Source: Holothuria scabra (Eukaryota > Echinodermata > Holothuroidea > Aspidochirotida > Holothuriidae). Taken from it: 64,000 nucleotides of DNA. Below, piece by piece: positions 47,751-60,622 of the stretch. The number at the start of each line of letters is the position of its first letter. Position 1 is the first letter of the stretch. Below the pieces are notes generated by a model. The model searched no databases, was not told the DNA's origin, and saw only the letters and a list, made by a program, of their open reading frames with translations. Made by a program: the position numbers and the translations under genes. Where the stretch lies: the NCBI GenBank assembly GCA_037179385.1, contig CM074184.1, positions 15,332,001 through 15,396,000 of the forward strand, given 5' to 3'.

Positions 47751-48243
47751 CCAACTTAAAACATTTTTTTTAAATAGAACCACTATTAAATACTGTAATA
47801 GTTTGAATTTTCAAGATCCATGAAAATGATACAACCAACCTTGGCTTTAACAAAGTTGCAAAAGGAAATAAGTGTTGCAACCTTGTATCATAAGTTTGCA
47901 GATTTCACAGCTAATGAATGCACTTACCAATTGTAAGGCAAACCCTCTGTCCGACATAGGAGTGAATCAATTGTGCATCATGGTAATTGCAGTTTCAATG
48001 CAGGGGTGGGTAAAATTTTTCTCAAATATTGCATCAAAGCAATGTAATATCTTTGGCATAGTTGCATTAATATTTACCAAGAAATGTTTTCTAAAAATCT
48101 ATGAAATTTTGTGTCAATTGTGTGACGGGGTTGCAGCAATGTTTGATGTTCTGATAGGGGAAGGGGAGGGGGTAACAGGGTGAGTCTACAATTGATAAGT
48201 GCATAACTTTATCTCTGTAGTTGTACATTTAGGGGTATGCCTG

Positions 48244-48255
48244 TGTATATATATG

Positions 48256-48293
<38 letters not shown>

Positions 48294-48304
48294 TTATATA
48301 TACA
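48244..48304. repeat. (AT)n microsatellite with TATG interruptions
   Basis: A near-pure TA dinucleotide run with a few TATG, TTAT and TTTA breaks. It lies immediately before a family B MITE. Confidence 0.95.
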
Positions 48305-48310
48305 TGCCAC

Positions 48311-48592
48311 TTAAAGGGCCAATCCTCTCACACCAAACCACAATTTTGGTAGGGATGTACAGAAATTCATCATTGACTCAGCTCCTTATTTTTACAGCTA
48401 TAATTCAATCAATGCAGAGTACCAAAGCTTTTATTGCACAAAATACAACATGAACTGTACTGAGAGTGTTTTTTTAGTAAACATTGAGTTTTACTATACT
48501 TGACTCGAAGCAGTCAACTGAGATTGTCTCTGGATGAGGATGAATTTCAGACAATTGTGTGAGGAGCTTAAGTAAGAATGTTAGGAAGAATT
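48311..48592 (+). repeat. MITE family B copy
   Basis: Starts TTAAAGGGCCAATCCTCTCA with the family interior ('caatgcagagtaccaaagct', 'tgaactgtactgagagtg', 'ggatgaggatgaatttcaga'). The right end is truncated around GTTAGGAAGAATT. Confidence 0.8.
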
Positions 48593-49147
48593 TGAAGCTG
48601 AGGTCAACTGTGACTATAACGATGCCATTGAGGTGTACAAATTTTCCTGGTGTAAATGGTAAACCAGGTGATACATGTCCAGGACCTGCATCAGTATTTA
48701 GGCATGTAAAAATGTCTGTATGATTTTATATTTCTTAATTTTCCCAACTTCACATAAAATCAATGTTTTGCTAAAGGCTGTTAGTTCTTGCCTCCTTTAG
48801 GGTTTGGTACTACTTGAACCCAACCTTGCATTGCAAAAAAACACCTAAAATAGCCTTTTTTCTTCTCTATCCTTAGACTTTTCCCTCATATCATGCCAAC
48901 CCCCCCCCCCCTCCCCCCATGACACCAAACCCTCCCCATAACACAATTCTGGCTATGCACCTGAGTGGAAGTATCTATGTAGAGTTGAAAACATTATGTA
49001 AACAGTTTTAAACCATCAATCTACCCTCAAACCACAATCAGAACTATGGTCGGCTGTATAAATCCTCCTCTTTTCTTTCCCATCAGTGAGCTGGAATATC
49101 ATTAGTTATAGCTTGTGGAACAATTATTCATCTTTGTATATGTTTAG

Positions 49148-49290
49148 GTGGCTTACAACTGCACTGGGTAATTGATCCGTTTCAAGGGTACCTGCCAGAA
49201 TGGCTGATTTGGTGGGTAAGCGGTCACCATAGTGTTTATAAAGGAACTGTCATCACTACGATTGATATCAATCATTTACCAACTGGAAAG
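49148..49290 (+). CDS. Candidate internal exon of an unrecognised gene
   Basis: Bordered by tatatgtttag and gtaatg. After two bases (completing a codon begun upstream) 47 codons follow without a stop, reading GLQLHWVIDPFQGYLPEW, then LIWWVSGHHSVYK, then GTVITTIDINHLPTGK. The other two frames have stops within eight codons of the left border. The same frame is open from 49090 to 49397, long for AT-rich DNA, and includes four Trp codons. I do not recognise the family. The DP-x-x-GYLPEWL pattern faintly recalls the end of START lipid-binding domains (DPxGxxPxW), but this is weak. No partner exon was identified on either side, and there is no ATG in the block. An old retained exon or a chance ORF is possible. 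Confidence 0.4.
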
Positions 49291-50271
49291 GTAATGACTA
49301 TTCTTCTTCCTTGGTGTAGAATGTTTCCTGATAAATGCATATCAATTATGAAACATCACCATAATTATCAGGGCTGGTTCACTGGGTGTAATGGCTGAAG
49401 TAAAGCTCTCTTCATAGACACTTTGCAGACAAATGAGATAGCTGACTGTTTGCTTCCAAATTTTTCCAAAACAAATTTGGTCAGAACCTTGTGGGTATTA
49501 GGGGCAATTCTTGTTAATAGAATATTAGCTAGAGGTAAAAGATTCTCCCTCCACAATGCTCAGTGGCGACATATGGTGACGAGTTTGAACAGGCCAGCAG
49601 AAGCAGCTCATTGAAAAATTGGCTCATTGAGGAGTAGGTATGATCTCATACCCTGGTTGAATAGTCCTTCCCTTCCCCCATTCATGCTGCTTCCCTTTTA
49701 GTACCGTTCCTTTTTGGTATGTATAGTTATTTATGAGCACGTGGCATTATTTTCAGCGTTGTTTATTAAAATGAGAAATATTTTGTACCTACAGTGTACT
49801 TCCAATTTTTTTTTTAATAATTTCATCATAGTATTAGTACTGTTTACATGGTAAAGGAATGTTGTGGAAGGGCAATGCCTCCCTTTCTCTCTGTTCTGAC
49901 TTTTCAGAATTCTCATATGTGAACACAAGGTCAGTTTTGGGGTATGGGACAGGGTTATTTGCCAGTGGGTGTGGTTGCCCCCTTCCCAAGATGAAGGGTA
50001 AAAGAGGAAGAAGAAAATAAGAAAAAAAAAAAGAGATGGGGAAGGAAGAAGAAGGAAGAGATACGATGCAGATCAAATGTAGAATCAATGTAGCACCTCT
50101 CTGCATCTAACCCCCCCCCCTCCTGTATGATAAAAAATTTTAAAGGGTGGAGGGAACACCCTTTCCCCTTAGACCCTCTTCCAGGTTTGTAATAAGTCAT
50201 AATTTGATCTTCCCACCCCTAAGATGAAATCCTGGCTATACTCTTGGCATTCTAGGGGAAAAGATAATGTT

Positions 50272-50505
50272 TGGTCTAATATGGTAAGAGCATCCTGCCT
50301 CTTACATGGAAGGCCTGGGTTCTATTCCCAGGTCGAGTCATACCAAAGACTTTAAAAATGGAACTTAGTGCCATTGTTTATGATGCTCTGCATAAGCAAC
50401 GGGGAAGGAAAACAAGCCAGTAAGCCACAACTGGAAAAAGGCCGTGGCCTGGAAAAAGCCTGCGGCGAGCTTGACTTGAACCAATAGGTAGGAAACTGGG
50501 CCCTA
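50272..50505 (+). repeat. tRNA-derived SINE, family C, best head
   Basis: The A-box-like TATGGTAAGAGCATC and a good B box, GGTTCTATTCCC (consensus GGTTCRANNCC), lie in tRNA spacing. The body words 'gagtcataccaaagacttta', 'ctctgcataagcaacgggg' and 'aaaacaagccagtaagccac' follow, and the copy ends near 'aggtaggaaactgggcc'. The intact B box makes the tRNA origin clear. Confidence 0.8.
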
Positions 50506-52020
50506 AAATTCCCTGTAAGTATCTAGTGGAAAAGTCGGTTGGAATATAGAGACATGGAAGTTTGCAGTAATAACAAACATTAAGTTTATGTCTAGTATTT
50601 TGCTACCAAGCAAAGATTCCAGATCTCATTTAAAAGAAAAAGCTGTTTAATAGTGATTTCAGTTTATTTCACTGAAAATATTATATTTCCTGCCCTTTAC
50701 TATTTTTTTTTTTTTTAGTGAGGTTTTTTGTTTTCACGTAATATAATTTATAACTGTGAACTGAGTAAAGTAAGAAGTGCTTAGAAGGATTATAAAGTGC
50801 AAGCCTTGAATGTGAACTTGGCTTTACCAAGTACTATGGCAATTCAGTGAACAAGTGTTGCACTGTTTAGTTTCTGGACACCATTGAAAAACAAAAATAA
50901 TTTCCATAATTTCCGCCATGGGAGGATGGTGGTTCATGTTCTTCTTAGCAGATGTCAATTTTGGAAAACTGTCTGCCTAAAACATAATTGTTGTAAAAAT
51001 TCCAGTAGGCTGGGGATAGTCTTCCCATGGAAGTACTTCCTCTGAGATAGCATTTCCATGGTTTTCCTTTAAGCAATTACCTGGGCTTATTTTGCATTAG
51101 AGGTATAAAATTATCTGCTGCCCTCCTATCATGTATATAAAATGATTCAAAGCATGGGACCTGAATGCAGTTTATCTTGAAGGTATTAATTTAAGATATG
51201 TAGTTGTCCCTATTTTGTTCCTCATTACCTCATACTCACATATGTATTTCCCTATGGTCCCGGCTACAAGCGGGCAATAGAGGAATGAGCGGGATGGATA
51301 TTGAGAAGGGCTAAGATGCCACCTGTGCTAAGAGTCTGCAAGATGAGTATTGTCAGGCAACTAGGGAAAAACATATATAAATAGGAAATATCATCGCTCA
51401 TGAACTAATAAACCATTATTAAGTTTTGTAGGTCGTAAGAAATCATTAAGCATTTGCTAATGTTGAGAAAGAGGTTAGCATAAACAAGATGACTTGCAAG
51501 CAAATTTATAAACAGTGAAGATTTGCACTTGGATATTCAAGTTTTAACTTCTTAAGAATTTTATCTGAGATCTCTTTCCACATGCTAGCTGGTTTTTTTT
51601 TTTGTATAGTTAAATCTGTAAATAATATACAATCAAATATGAAAGGTTATATAAGAAATATATGCATCATGATAAAATGTGACATGTGTTCTTGGTTTTG
51701 TGGTTTGTGTCTTTCATCTTGAGTTTGTGAAATGTATAGATCTTTGAAGGTGTGACGTTGTGTCACATATTTTTGTTTGTTTATTAAAGAAGATATCCTT
51801 TAATGGGAGCATCTTGTTGACCAAAGTCAAATTTGATTATTTGAACACTGACAATACAATGACAGAGTTAGGCCACCAAAACATGTTAGTGGTAGTGGTA
51901 GGTTGTAAGTGTACGTGAAATCCCTTGAGCAAATACATGTTTGTAGGAAAATCTGTTGATAAAGTAAACTTGATGTGATAATGCATGATTGGCATATATT
52001 GATTCAGTATGACTTTATAA

Positions 52021-52276
52021 TCCTTACCATTGTTTGGGTCCTTTTGGACCCATACGGAGAGCGCGGCTGTCACCCACCTTTACCGTTTCACGCAGAGCTT
52101 GAAACTGCAAGTAGCTACCCGAAAAATTCTGCCACAACAATTAGAGGGATAATAGTTTAAGGTCACAGGGTCAGTAGCCTACAGAAACTGATGTAGGGCG
52201 TGCTACGTCTGCTTCTCTGCCCACTCCGGAGGCGCGCAAATATGCCCCGATTGGAGCACAACAGTAAAGGGTTAAA
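52021..52276 (+). repeat. Family E element, copy 1
   Basis: Shares with 58975-59232 the words 'gtttcacg...gagct', 'gcaagtagctacccgaaaa', 'ggtcacagggtca', 'agcctac' and 'gcaaatatgcc...gattggagc', and ends AGTAAAGGGTTAA. Near the left edge is the short hairpin GGGTCC-TTTT-GGACCC. The left terminal repeat is less clear than in copy 2. Confidence 0.7.
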
Positions 52277-52875
52277 GGGATTAGTATCTGGGTGTCAGTA
52301 TAATCTATGATGCTGAAACCAATGCTGCCTCATTATCTAGAAGTCAACACAATAAATAAACACTTCCATCCCATTAGCTAGCCACAATTATATGTCCAGT
52401 CAGTTCTGTAAATAGCCATCTGTCTAAAAACCACTTACTTTATTTGTTTTGATATGGTCAAACTTTAGATTAATCTCAGTCTGCAAGGAATTGTAACTGG
52501 AAGACAGCTATATTATAAAATCCCATCTATTTCAAGAAGATTTAGTAATTTTGTATTCTTGTGAAGTAAGGTGAACTTAAAGCTGGTGATTTTATGTCCA
52601 GACTACCCAATTATTCATAAAGAGCAAAACCAGGAGCATTCGAGGCCTATCAGTGGCAAATTGTATATGTGCAAGGATATGATACTGGCCGGGGCACAAA
52701 CATAGTAGTCCCAACACTGGTGGGTCTTAAATTTGACTGTGACTCGTAATTTCATGACTCATTTTTCATGCTGTGATTTGGGTATATGCTGGTTTATCAT
52801 ACTCCTGCATTATACATGTTTGCCTAGCCTTTTGCATTCTGTGTCAATTGGTTGGGTACAAAATGTTAACGTTAT

Positions 52876-53285
52876 AGTTACGAAGACACCAAAACAGGCA
52901 CCCAGTCATATTTATGCACCAAAACTTTAGTCAATAACGTAATTTGATGTGAATTTTTTTTTGTAAATGTGTTGGGAAGGAAATTTAACATGTTTGTAAA
53001 CTACTATTTCCTAAAATTTTGCAATAAGTGGCTGACCAGGACAGTTTAAATGCAAATTTAACGTTGGTTACAAGGACACCAAAAACGGGACAAAATGGTG
53101 TCTTACTAACAAAAGATTTGTCACTTACATGGTCATGCATACAGCATGTGATGATCTTTAGTCAAGAGATATTAATATGTCATTGCACATTGCAATATGA
53201 ACAACTCCACTGTTAAATTAAAGCCAATTTCAGTTTTTTAACTTTATTTTTGAGACCAAATTGTGCTTTGGTGTCTTATGTAACT
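52876..53285. mobile_element. Candidate element bounded by GTTACxxAGACACCAAA
   Basis: GTTACGAAGACACCAAAAC at 52876-52894 and the inverse GCTTTGGTGTCTTATGTAAC at 53265-53284 form an inverted pair. A third copy, GGTTACAAGGACACCAAAAA, lies inside in direct orientation (about 53066-53085). This fits a small terminal-inverted-repeat element with an internal subterminal copy. No target duplication was identified. Confidence 0.4.
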
Positions 53286-56200
53286 AAGAAAAGATTAGAA
53301 CCAGTTTTTGTAACCTAAAACATTTTGACATCTACCATTGTTTTATATTGTGATGACATTTCCCAGCACAGTTATCAACAAATTTCAGCAATTAAATCAT
53401 CATTTGTTTTTATTTTTTGCTTTAGACACAAATGTCCCAATTTTGTGTCCCAATATCATGTCCTTACACAAATACTCAGACTCATTCCAACCAAAAAAGT
53501 GATGACCAACCTTGCCCATAGAAGAATATGGCCCTAAAATTTACTGGAGGTATAGTAGTAGTAATTTCACACATGATAGCAACAGTGATAACTACGAAAA
53601 GTATACTGCCAGCAATAGGATCCTCACCCTTAAATACATGAACCAGAGTATAGTTGCCCTCATATGGGCTTTCATACTGACTACCAATACCCACTATCTA
53701 TAGAGCATATAGTAAGCTAGTTAAGTAACTTTCATTTGCAAATGCTCACATCCGCCACTGAAATCGCCAGGATGAACTACCCAATCCCCCACCCACAAAA
53801 TATGTTCCAAAATTTGAGTTAACATGAAAATTTGGTGACATCATACTTTCTTAATCCAACCAAAACAAAAGCAGGAATCTTAAGTACTGTATGGTTCTGT
53901 GCAGTGGACTTTGTCAAAATTGCAATGTTGTCATTTGCATTGAGTTTAAAGTACAGTAGTATATGGTATCTAGTATTAGGGTACTTATTTTTTTACCACC
54001 CCTTGCAGTAGTGGGACAAGATTGCAGGTGATTGGCTCGCTAGAATTGGTTGAGGACTTTGGTCCTACATTAAGTGCTTTTGTTGATTTGTATCCAACTA
54101 ATAGCTACTTTAATAATGTAGATACTTGTACTGATAGGAATTTGTGTCACAAAATCACTTTACACCACAGTAATAGTATTTTGCAAGTCTCAAAAGTAAA
54201 ATGTAACTGGAATAGTGTTATTCAAATATCACTACCATAGCTTCTGTAGATATCATTTGAGCAGTGAAGGTACAGTAGAATTCCAGTACTTTGAATGTAG
54301 TGACCTGGTATACAGTATGTTTAAGTGTACCTCAAGTCAAAATATTCAAAAATATTTATTAAACAGCATGAAAAATTTACTTAAACAATTCAAATCCCAT
54401 CTTCATAGGACATCCTTTATCCAAGAAATAAGAAGTTAAAGTTTATTCACTCAGATTACAATGGTATATTGTGCAATAATTTTTGATGTTGTTGTTGTAC
54501 TATTCAAATAACAATCTTTGTATTTTTTTTTTTGAAAAGTTACTGCACCTTGTACCAAGGCGTGGTAGCACTTTTATACTCTTAGGGGGTAATTAAGACC
54601 TCTATGTGCAACCAATCAGGAAGTGCTCAATGTCATAATATACTTTTAATTTTAAAGGGGAACAAAGCAGTTAATGCGAGTTGTTCAACAAGCAGGTCAA
54701 AAATTATCGTGCAGTGGACTAACTTTTTTAAGGGAAATAATTTCAACATTTAATGTCTCAGCTCAAGAATGTCCTATGAACATGGGAGATGGACTGTTCG
54801 GATTCATTTTTCATGTTGAACACATTTTTTCAATTTTCTGAGGTACACTTTAATCAAAACATCTGACAACACCAAAGTTTATACTTTGTACTTACCATAA
54901 TAACAAATGACAACTGACTTTCTAATCCAGTGTCCAACCTACTGGAAATCTTTATAATACATATGAAGGTGACAAACCTCACTTTAAAGTAAATTTTACT
55001 TAAAAAAATTATCTTCATTCAAAGGACAATTTCTTGGTGTAACACTCAGGACAGATGGCAATACAGTTTTCACTCCTAAACTGAGTATTTGGGGGCATAG
55101 GTGGTGCGGATTTGCATTCACATTTTTAGAACTGTACCATCATGCATAATACTTCGTACTGGTCTAAATCCTGCTGCCAGTGTTTTAATTGAAGCTGGAT
55201 TTCCATGGTAGAATTACAATGCTTGTTTTTTTTCTTTTCTTATAATTTTAGTTTTATTTCCAACATTCACATTTATTTTCTATTATTTTAGTGATTTTTT
55301 AAATGCTATATATTAATCAAGGAATGGTTGTACATTAGAAAATGAGGAAAAATTGAAACTGTTTATTTTGCAAGGTTTTATCTCATTCATTTCAAGCAAA
55401 AATAATTAAAACCATTCAATCTAAACTTAGCATTGATGTAGCATACATTATTATTGCTACTGTTACAAGTAAACCTCTGTCTGTCTTACAAAGTAAACCA
55501 ATCACAGTTTTTGCCTTTGACAATCATTGTCTTTAATTGAGAATACTTTATTCTGACAAATAATGTATTTGATGTAAGCTGCAGTGGCTTGCAATTTGGC
55601 ATGGTATAAATTCAGGTTTTTGGTTTGCAAAATTATTTTAAGCTTGTCAAAATACAAGTCATGACTTTCAGGTTCTAAACATACACTGTACCAGGAGGCA
55701 AAATGCATTGCTGTTTCAATCATACATTTACTTACCCAAAAAAGTATGCGACACTTCTTTCAGTCTCTGGTCAAACACTATGTAACATGCTGGGAAAATG
55801 TACTGACGGTCTCATATGTGAACTTGGAAGTTCTTGGAAAATTGTTTTTTGACCTCTGGCAGGTGACCCCAGGTAGCTTTTGACCTACACCAAAATCTTT
55901 ACATGAGGTGGACAAGTCCTTTGAAGTTTACAAAGAGTGTTTTTTTTTTTAATACAGTCCCCTGAAATCCTCTGTTTTCTGCCATCAGCAAGCAGGAAGA
56001 TTATTTCAATGAGCATAACAATTGGTTCTTTATCTCTCCTTATGCTTAGGTGACTTCCAGCCACATTTGGCAATTGATACAAATGCAGGGTCCTGGTGCT
56101 AGTGCCTGATTCCGCACATACGTGGTTAACAGCATCCTACTAAGCAACTGTCTTATAAAGGATTTTCCTTCAACAGCATGACATCCACATATATCAAAAA

Positions 56201-58974
56201 TGACATTTTACAATCCTGAATGCTTCTTCCTACAGAGAAATCATGTTAACAAGATTTTCACAATTAAATGCCTGGTGAACCAAGAAAAAATGTGACTTCC
56301 AACAAGAGAGATGTTACCAAGTATGGCGGCCTCTTTCCAAGCTTCCTACCTTGAGATATGTTAACAATGTATCAATTGATTATTTGACCCCAGAGAGTAT
56401 AATTAACCCTTGACCACAGCCAATAACATAACAGATTATTTTATTATAATTTTGATCCAAGAAAAATAAGAAAAATAAATAAGACGTCTGTGCAAGTTAC
56501 CTGGAGATACCATACTCACGGGATTTCACATTTTGACCCAGTGGTGATGCCAGATGATCTCCACAAAAATGAAGTTTTTCCAAGTATCTGACTTTGAGAT
56601 GCCATGTTGGAATTTTTTAGGAGTTACCCCCCTGATGACCTGGACCTCACAGATCACAGCCAGACACACTCACATAGGTTTCTTTTTCATCAAACACAAC
56701 AGGATTCAAGGCCAAACTTTCCTCATTTTTTTGTGAACCTTTAGTCTATGCTAAATTAAAAGAATAACACTCTAGCTAAAAGAATTTGAACAACAATTCG
56801 AATATCACTGTTGTAAAAACATTATTGCAATAAACAAATCAGAATCAAACTTACCCAAACAGTAACAAAAAGGGGGGGGGGGGGGAGTTATATGGACTTT
56901 TCTGAATAGTAAGTATATAAGCACACCACACAACCTTATACTAAAATATGATACAAGAGACTTTAATTACCCATACAAAATTTTTGTAGTTGCAAATTTA
57001 CTACCTTGAAGCAAATGTATTCAAACCTTCATGGTTATGATTTTTTTGTATATGATTATGGTATGCATGAGACTGGATCCAATTTACCACTCTAGTCTTT
57101 GCTGTACCTCAGTGTAGGAATACAACAAAGACTCATTGTTATTAGCCACCAAAACATATAAATATAGCCCCCTAATTAAAGTGTGGAGAGGGAAATACTG
57201 TAGCCCATATGGTTTGTATAGGGCAGGCCATTTTTAAGGCACATATTGGCTAATCAGTCAATTAAAACCAGCCCCCAATCTCCTTCCCTGAACTAGAACT
57301 CTATTCCAATCTTGCTATACCTCCCGCTTAATACAGATGATACATAAGATAACATTATCAATCCTTTAAAAGATTCATGGTGAACCTCCCAGCTGTTTCT
57401 ATAGCCAACAAAGGTGTATGCAAGTGAAGAAGCTGAACAACCAATCTATTGTGTACAAATTTCAGTAGGCCTGCATAGCATTCTGGGTGCCACTAACAAT
57501 GCTTCCACACAGCTTGCCATACTATTAAGTGATGGTCACCCATTCATCTGATCTGTTGAAGTAAACTGAGTATAACGGATGCTGATAGCTTAGGGAAAAT
57601 TGAAGGCATTACGAATCTTGTAAAAGAATATTTATGTGATGAATAGGAGTACCAAGAGGTTGTATTTCCACAACTTAAAGGAGTTTCTTGAATTATTTAT
57701 CAATTGCTTAAGAATCCAACATATTTTTGAACTGAATACATTAAAGATAACTGATGTACATATTGATGTATGAAAGCTTTAGTCAAATGGCATCACTAAA
57801 ACTTTTGTTTGAGGATGGATGTACTGTGGAAACTTGCAAGAGCTGTACATATAACAATATCTCAGAATAATAATAAGCTAGTTAGGATTTTGTATCATGC
57901 ATGGATACCCTTCAGCCCTTGATTTTCAGAAACAAGGTAACTTTTGGCATGTACAATTACATCTGGCAGTCTGATGATATACAACTCCCTGACTTGAATT
58001 TCATTGAATCATTTGATTTTTAATGAAAAACTTAACTTAAAGATTTTAAGAAATATTACCATCCTTGACATCTGTTTTAAAAGATTCTTAGTTTCAAAGT
58101 AATGTCAGCATTCACAAAAGTGAAACTCAGCTGACAAGACTCTTTAAACAGGGACATTGATCACTTAGGTCCCCTTATCCTCACTACTGTAATAGAAGTC
58201 TCACCCTCTCACAGAACTCCTCATTCCTGTAACGCCATGTTTACCGGAGGAATTCATTGTGCAATTTCCCAATCTCAAAGTGATTGAAATTACTGAGGAA
58301 TTGCAACAAATAGTATGGCAGCAATTTATTTCAAGTTAAGAACAAAGGTTTCCATTCCAGACAGTTCTGATCACCCAACTCTGTCACCCCAGGAAAAACA
58401 TACTTTGGGGTGATGAGTGTTGACCTTGAAGGGTTAATGACCTCAATATATATTAAACATGCCAAGGGGAGCCCACATCAAGACTCAAACTTTACATTCT
58501 CGAACAATGTCACATTTTGGACTGAAGTAAACAAAACTGACCGCAGGATGGCTTCGAATTACAGAAGCTGTCTCACAAGAAATGGGCTGTTTGCATGTAA
58601 TCTACTCCCTGTGGGAATGCTTCCCAATTGCCAAAATGCTTGTGTGTGTGCATGCACTGCTAGCAAAACTAGTTATCTCTAGCAGGGCTGTACTAATACT
58701 AATACTCGACTAACTCAACCTACTTATGTAGGTACGTACCGCGGTCGGGGTTTGAAGTGGTTAATTTTAATATCCGTCTCTCCTCAACCTGGGGGAGTAC
58801 AGGATGTCAAAGGGAATAGCCAGTTTCAACTCTTCCTACCTGCAGATGCAGTGAGTCATCACTCCCAAGTGCAATCATGTGTAAAAATAACGGTTCATCA
58901 TTGCCTGTGGCTTCCACATATATTATGAAGCTGACCACAGCATTCAGTTATAACAATCCATAGCCACAGCTATA

Positions 58975-59232
58975 TTAACCCTCCACTGTGCATTGTATCA
59001 ATTCTGATACAGACAGAGAGCGCTGCCCACACACATCTTTACTGTTTCACGTGGAGCTCAAAACTGCGAGTAGCTACCCGAAAATTCGGCCACAACAACG
59101 AGAGAAACGATGAATAAGGTCACAGGGTCAAAAGCCTACGGAAGCCGATCCAGGACATGCTACATCCGCTTTTCTGCTGACCCCCAAGGCATGCAAAAAT
59201 GCCATGATTGGAGCCGGGCACTGGAGGGTTAA
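58975..59232 (+). mobile_element. Family E element, copy 2, with TTAACCCTCCACTGTGC ends
   Basis: Left end TTAACCCTCCACTGTGC, right end GGGCACTGGAGGGTTAA. The inverted arms match with one gap or mismatch and both borders are TTAA. The interior has the GTATCA-ATTC-TGATAC hairpin and the family E words. 258 bp, CpG-richer than the surroundings, non-coding. Confidence 0.85.
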
Positions 59233-59411
59233 TCCTTTCAAATGATATAAAATCATTGTTAGTAGGGAGTTAATGAATAATCTAAAATATAACAAAGTCT
59301 GCATGGTGACATCAACAAGGACTGCAGTATTTTTCCATCCTGTGCTTCCCTATTTCAGATTTCAAGTTCTGAATAAGATAGGCTCCTTCAGACATGCATA
59401 ATCTTTGAATA

Positions 59412-59686
59412 TTAAAGGGCAAGAGCAGCCACCCCAACTTAAAGTAGTGTAGTAGAGTGTCCACTTTCATGATTGGCTGCTGAGAGTCATGTGACAACAA
59501 TTTTCCTCTTCAAATTTCAAATTTACTAGAAATAACTGCTTGGCCTACCTTAACATATGCAATATTGAAGTTGCTAAATAATTAGAAAGATAATTTGAAG
59601 ACAAATGAGAAAGATGTGACATTAAGCTGTTGCTTCAAAACATTTTTTTTTTTTTTTGGGGGGGGGGGGAGTCTCTGGACCTTTAA
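59412..59686 (-). repeat. MITE family A copy, inverted
   Basis: The + strand starts TTAAAGGGCAAGAGCAGCCA and ends at ...GGAGTCTCTGGACCTTTAA. The interior has 'catgattggctgctgagagt' and 'catgtgacaacaattttcct'. A long T-run followed by a G-run (about 59643-59669) has expanded next to the right end. Confidence 0.8.
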
Positions 59687-59982
59687 ACACATCATACGCT
59701 AATAAGCTTCCACATGAAATAAAGTATAAAATCGTTTGAGCTGTGCAGTTTTTACCCTTGTATTGCTTTCAAGTAATACAAATACACATGATTAAATAAT
59801 TTCCCCACTCCAAATTTTGACCAAGATTTCCGTTTCCTCACACATGCCACACCACTACATGTACAGTCAATAAAAAATTAAAAATCATTAATTGCATACT
59901 CCCATTCCACTACCACATTGACTGAACCTTGCAATCAAAATGCATCCATGGTTAACCATATCTTTATACCTCTTTGTAATAT

Positions 59983-60287
59983 TTATCCAGCAGCTGGTCC
60001 CTGTGGAGGAGATTCAATATCCTCTGAACTAGCTCGCTGAGCATATTCTTCCCATGATCCATCAAAAACAGACACATCCTCTTTCCCACTCAGAAAAGCT
60101 CCCAAAGAAATGATACATGCTGTCATCCCTGAACCACATGTTGCTGCTAATGGTTTTGTCAGATCAATTCCACCCTCGGAGAATATCTTTTTCAACTCCT
60201 CGGGCGACTTCATTTGTCTGGTCTCTGGATCCATTAAGTCCATGAAAGGGATATTTTTTGAGTTTGGGATATGACCAAGCTTGAGAC
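59983..60287 (-). CDS. MPST: 3-mercaptopyruvate sulfurtransferase-like, 3' terminal coding exon
   Basis: Read on the - strand, the exon begins after ctttttttgtag at 60287 and ends at the stop 59983-59985 (305 nt, entered in phase 1). It encodes LKLGHIPNSKNIPFMDLM, an SPEELKKIFSEGGIDLTKP segment, the active-site loop ATCGSGMTACIISLGAFL and SVFDGSWEEYAQR, ending PPQGPAAG. GHIP-x-x-x-NIPF and CGSGxTAC with DGSWxE are the C-terminal catalytic rhodanese domain. CGSG(V/M)TAC is typical of MPST, whereas thiosulfate sulfurtransferase usually has CRKGVTAC. The catalytic Cys codon is at 60136-60138. The enzyme moves sulfur from 3-mercaptopyruvate via a Cys persulfide. Earlier exons, including the non-catalytic rhodanese half, are not visible and presumably lie to the right. 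Confidence 0.93.
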
Positions 60288-60622
60288 CTACAAAAAAAAG
60301 GAATACATTTGTCAAAATTACTTTCAGAGATAAATTTTTTTAATTTCCAAAGCAGAAAGTTAAAAGTACAGGCATCTTCTGAAGCAAAGCAGATAGATGG
60401 TATAAAGGGGCATGATGTACTTGAGGTCTGTTGACTAGCCAGATGAATATATGTGCAATTGGTCTTCTTCACTGATAGTAATGATGATGCACAGTTTTTA
60501 CAAAGTGCAGAATACAATAGTCCCTTTGAACTAAGAGAAGGGAAATGAAAGTAAGAAAAATCATAGATTGGAAAGAGATAGGTTTGTAGGTCTTGAGTAG
60601 TATCTTCAAATGTAAGAGTATT

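Larger units (their letters stand above)
45576..59982. other. Region between the two convergent genes
   Basis: About 14.4 kb with scattered repeats (families B, C, D-like, E and A, plus two TA/TIR elements) and one candidate exon at 49148. The region 55.8-56.6 kb has inverted family D-like words (tttgacctctggcaggtgac, gatgacctggacctcacaga). The stretches 50.6-51.9, 53.3-55.8 and 56.6-58.9 kb show nothing I can name. Poly-C and poly-G runs lie near 48901-48918, 50111-50119 and 56872-56886. Confidence 0.7.

Noticed and set aside
56236..56295. Possible terminal exon (RNHVNKIFTIKCLVNQEKM and stop) after a good acceptor cttcttcctacag
   Set aside because: Only 19 codons, no homology, and it lies in DNA resembling inverted family D repeats.
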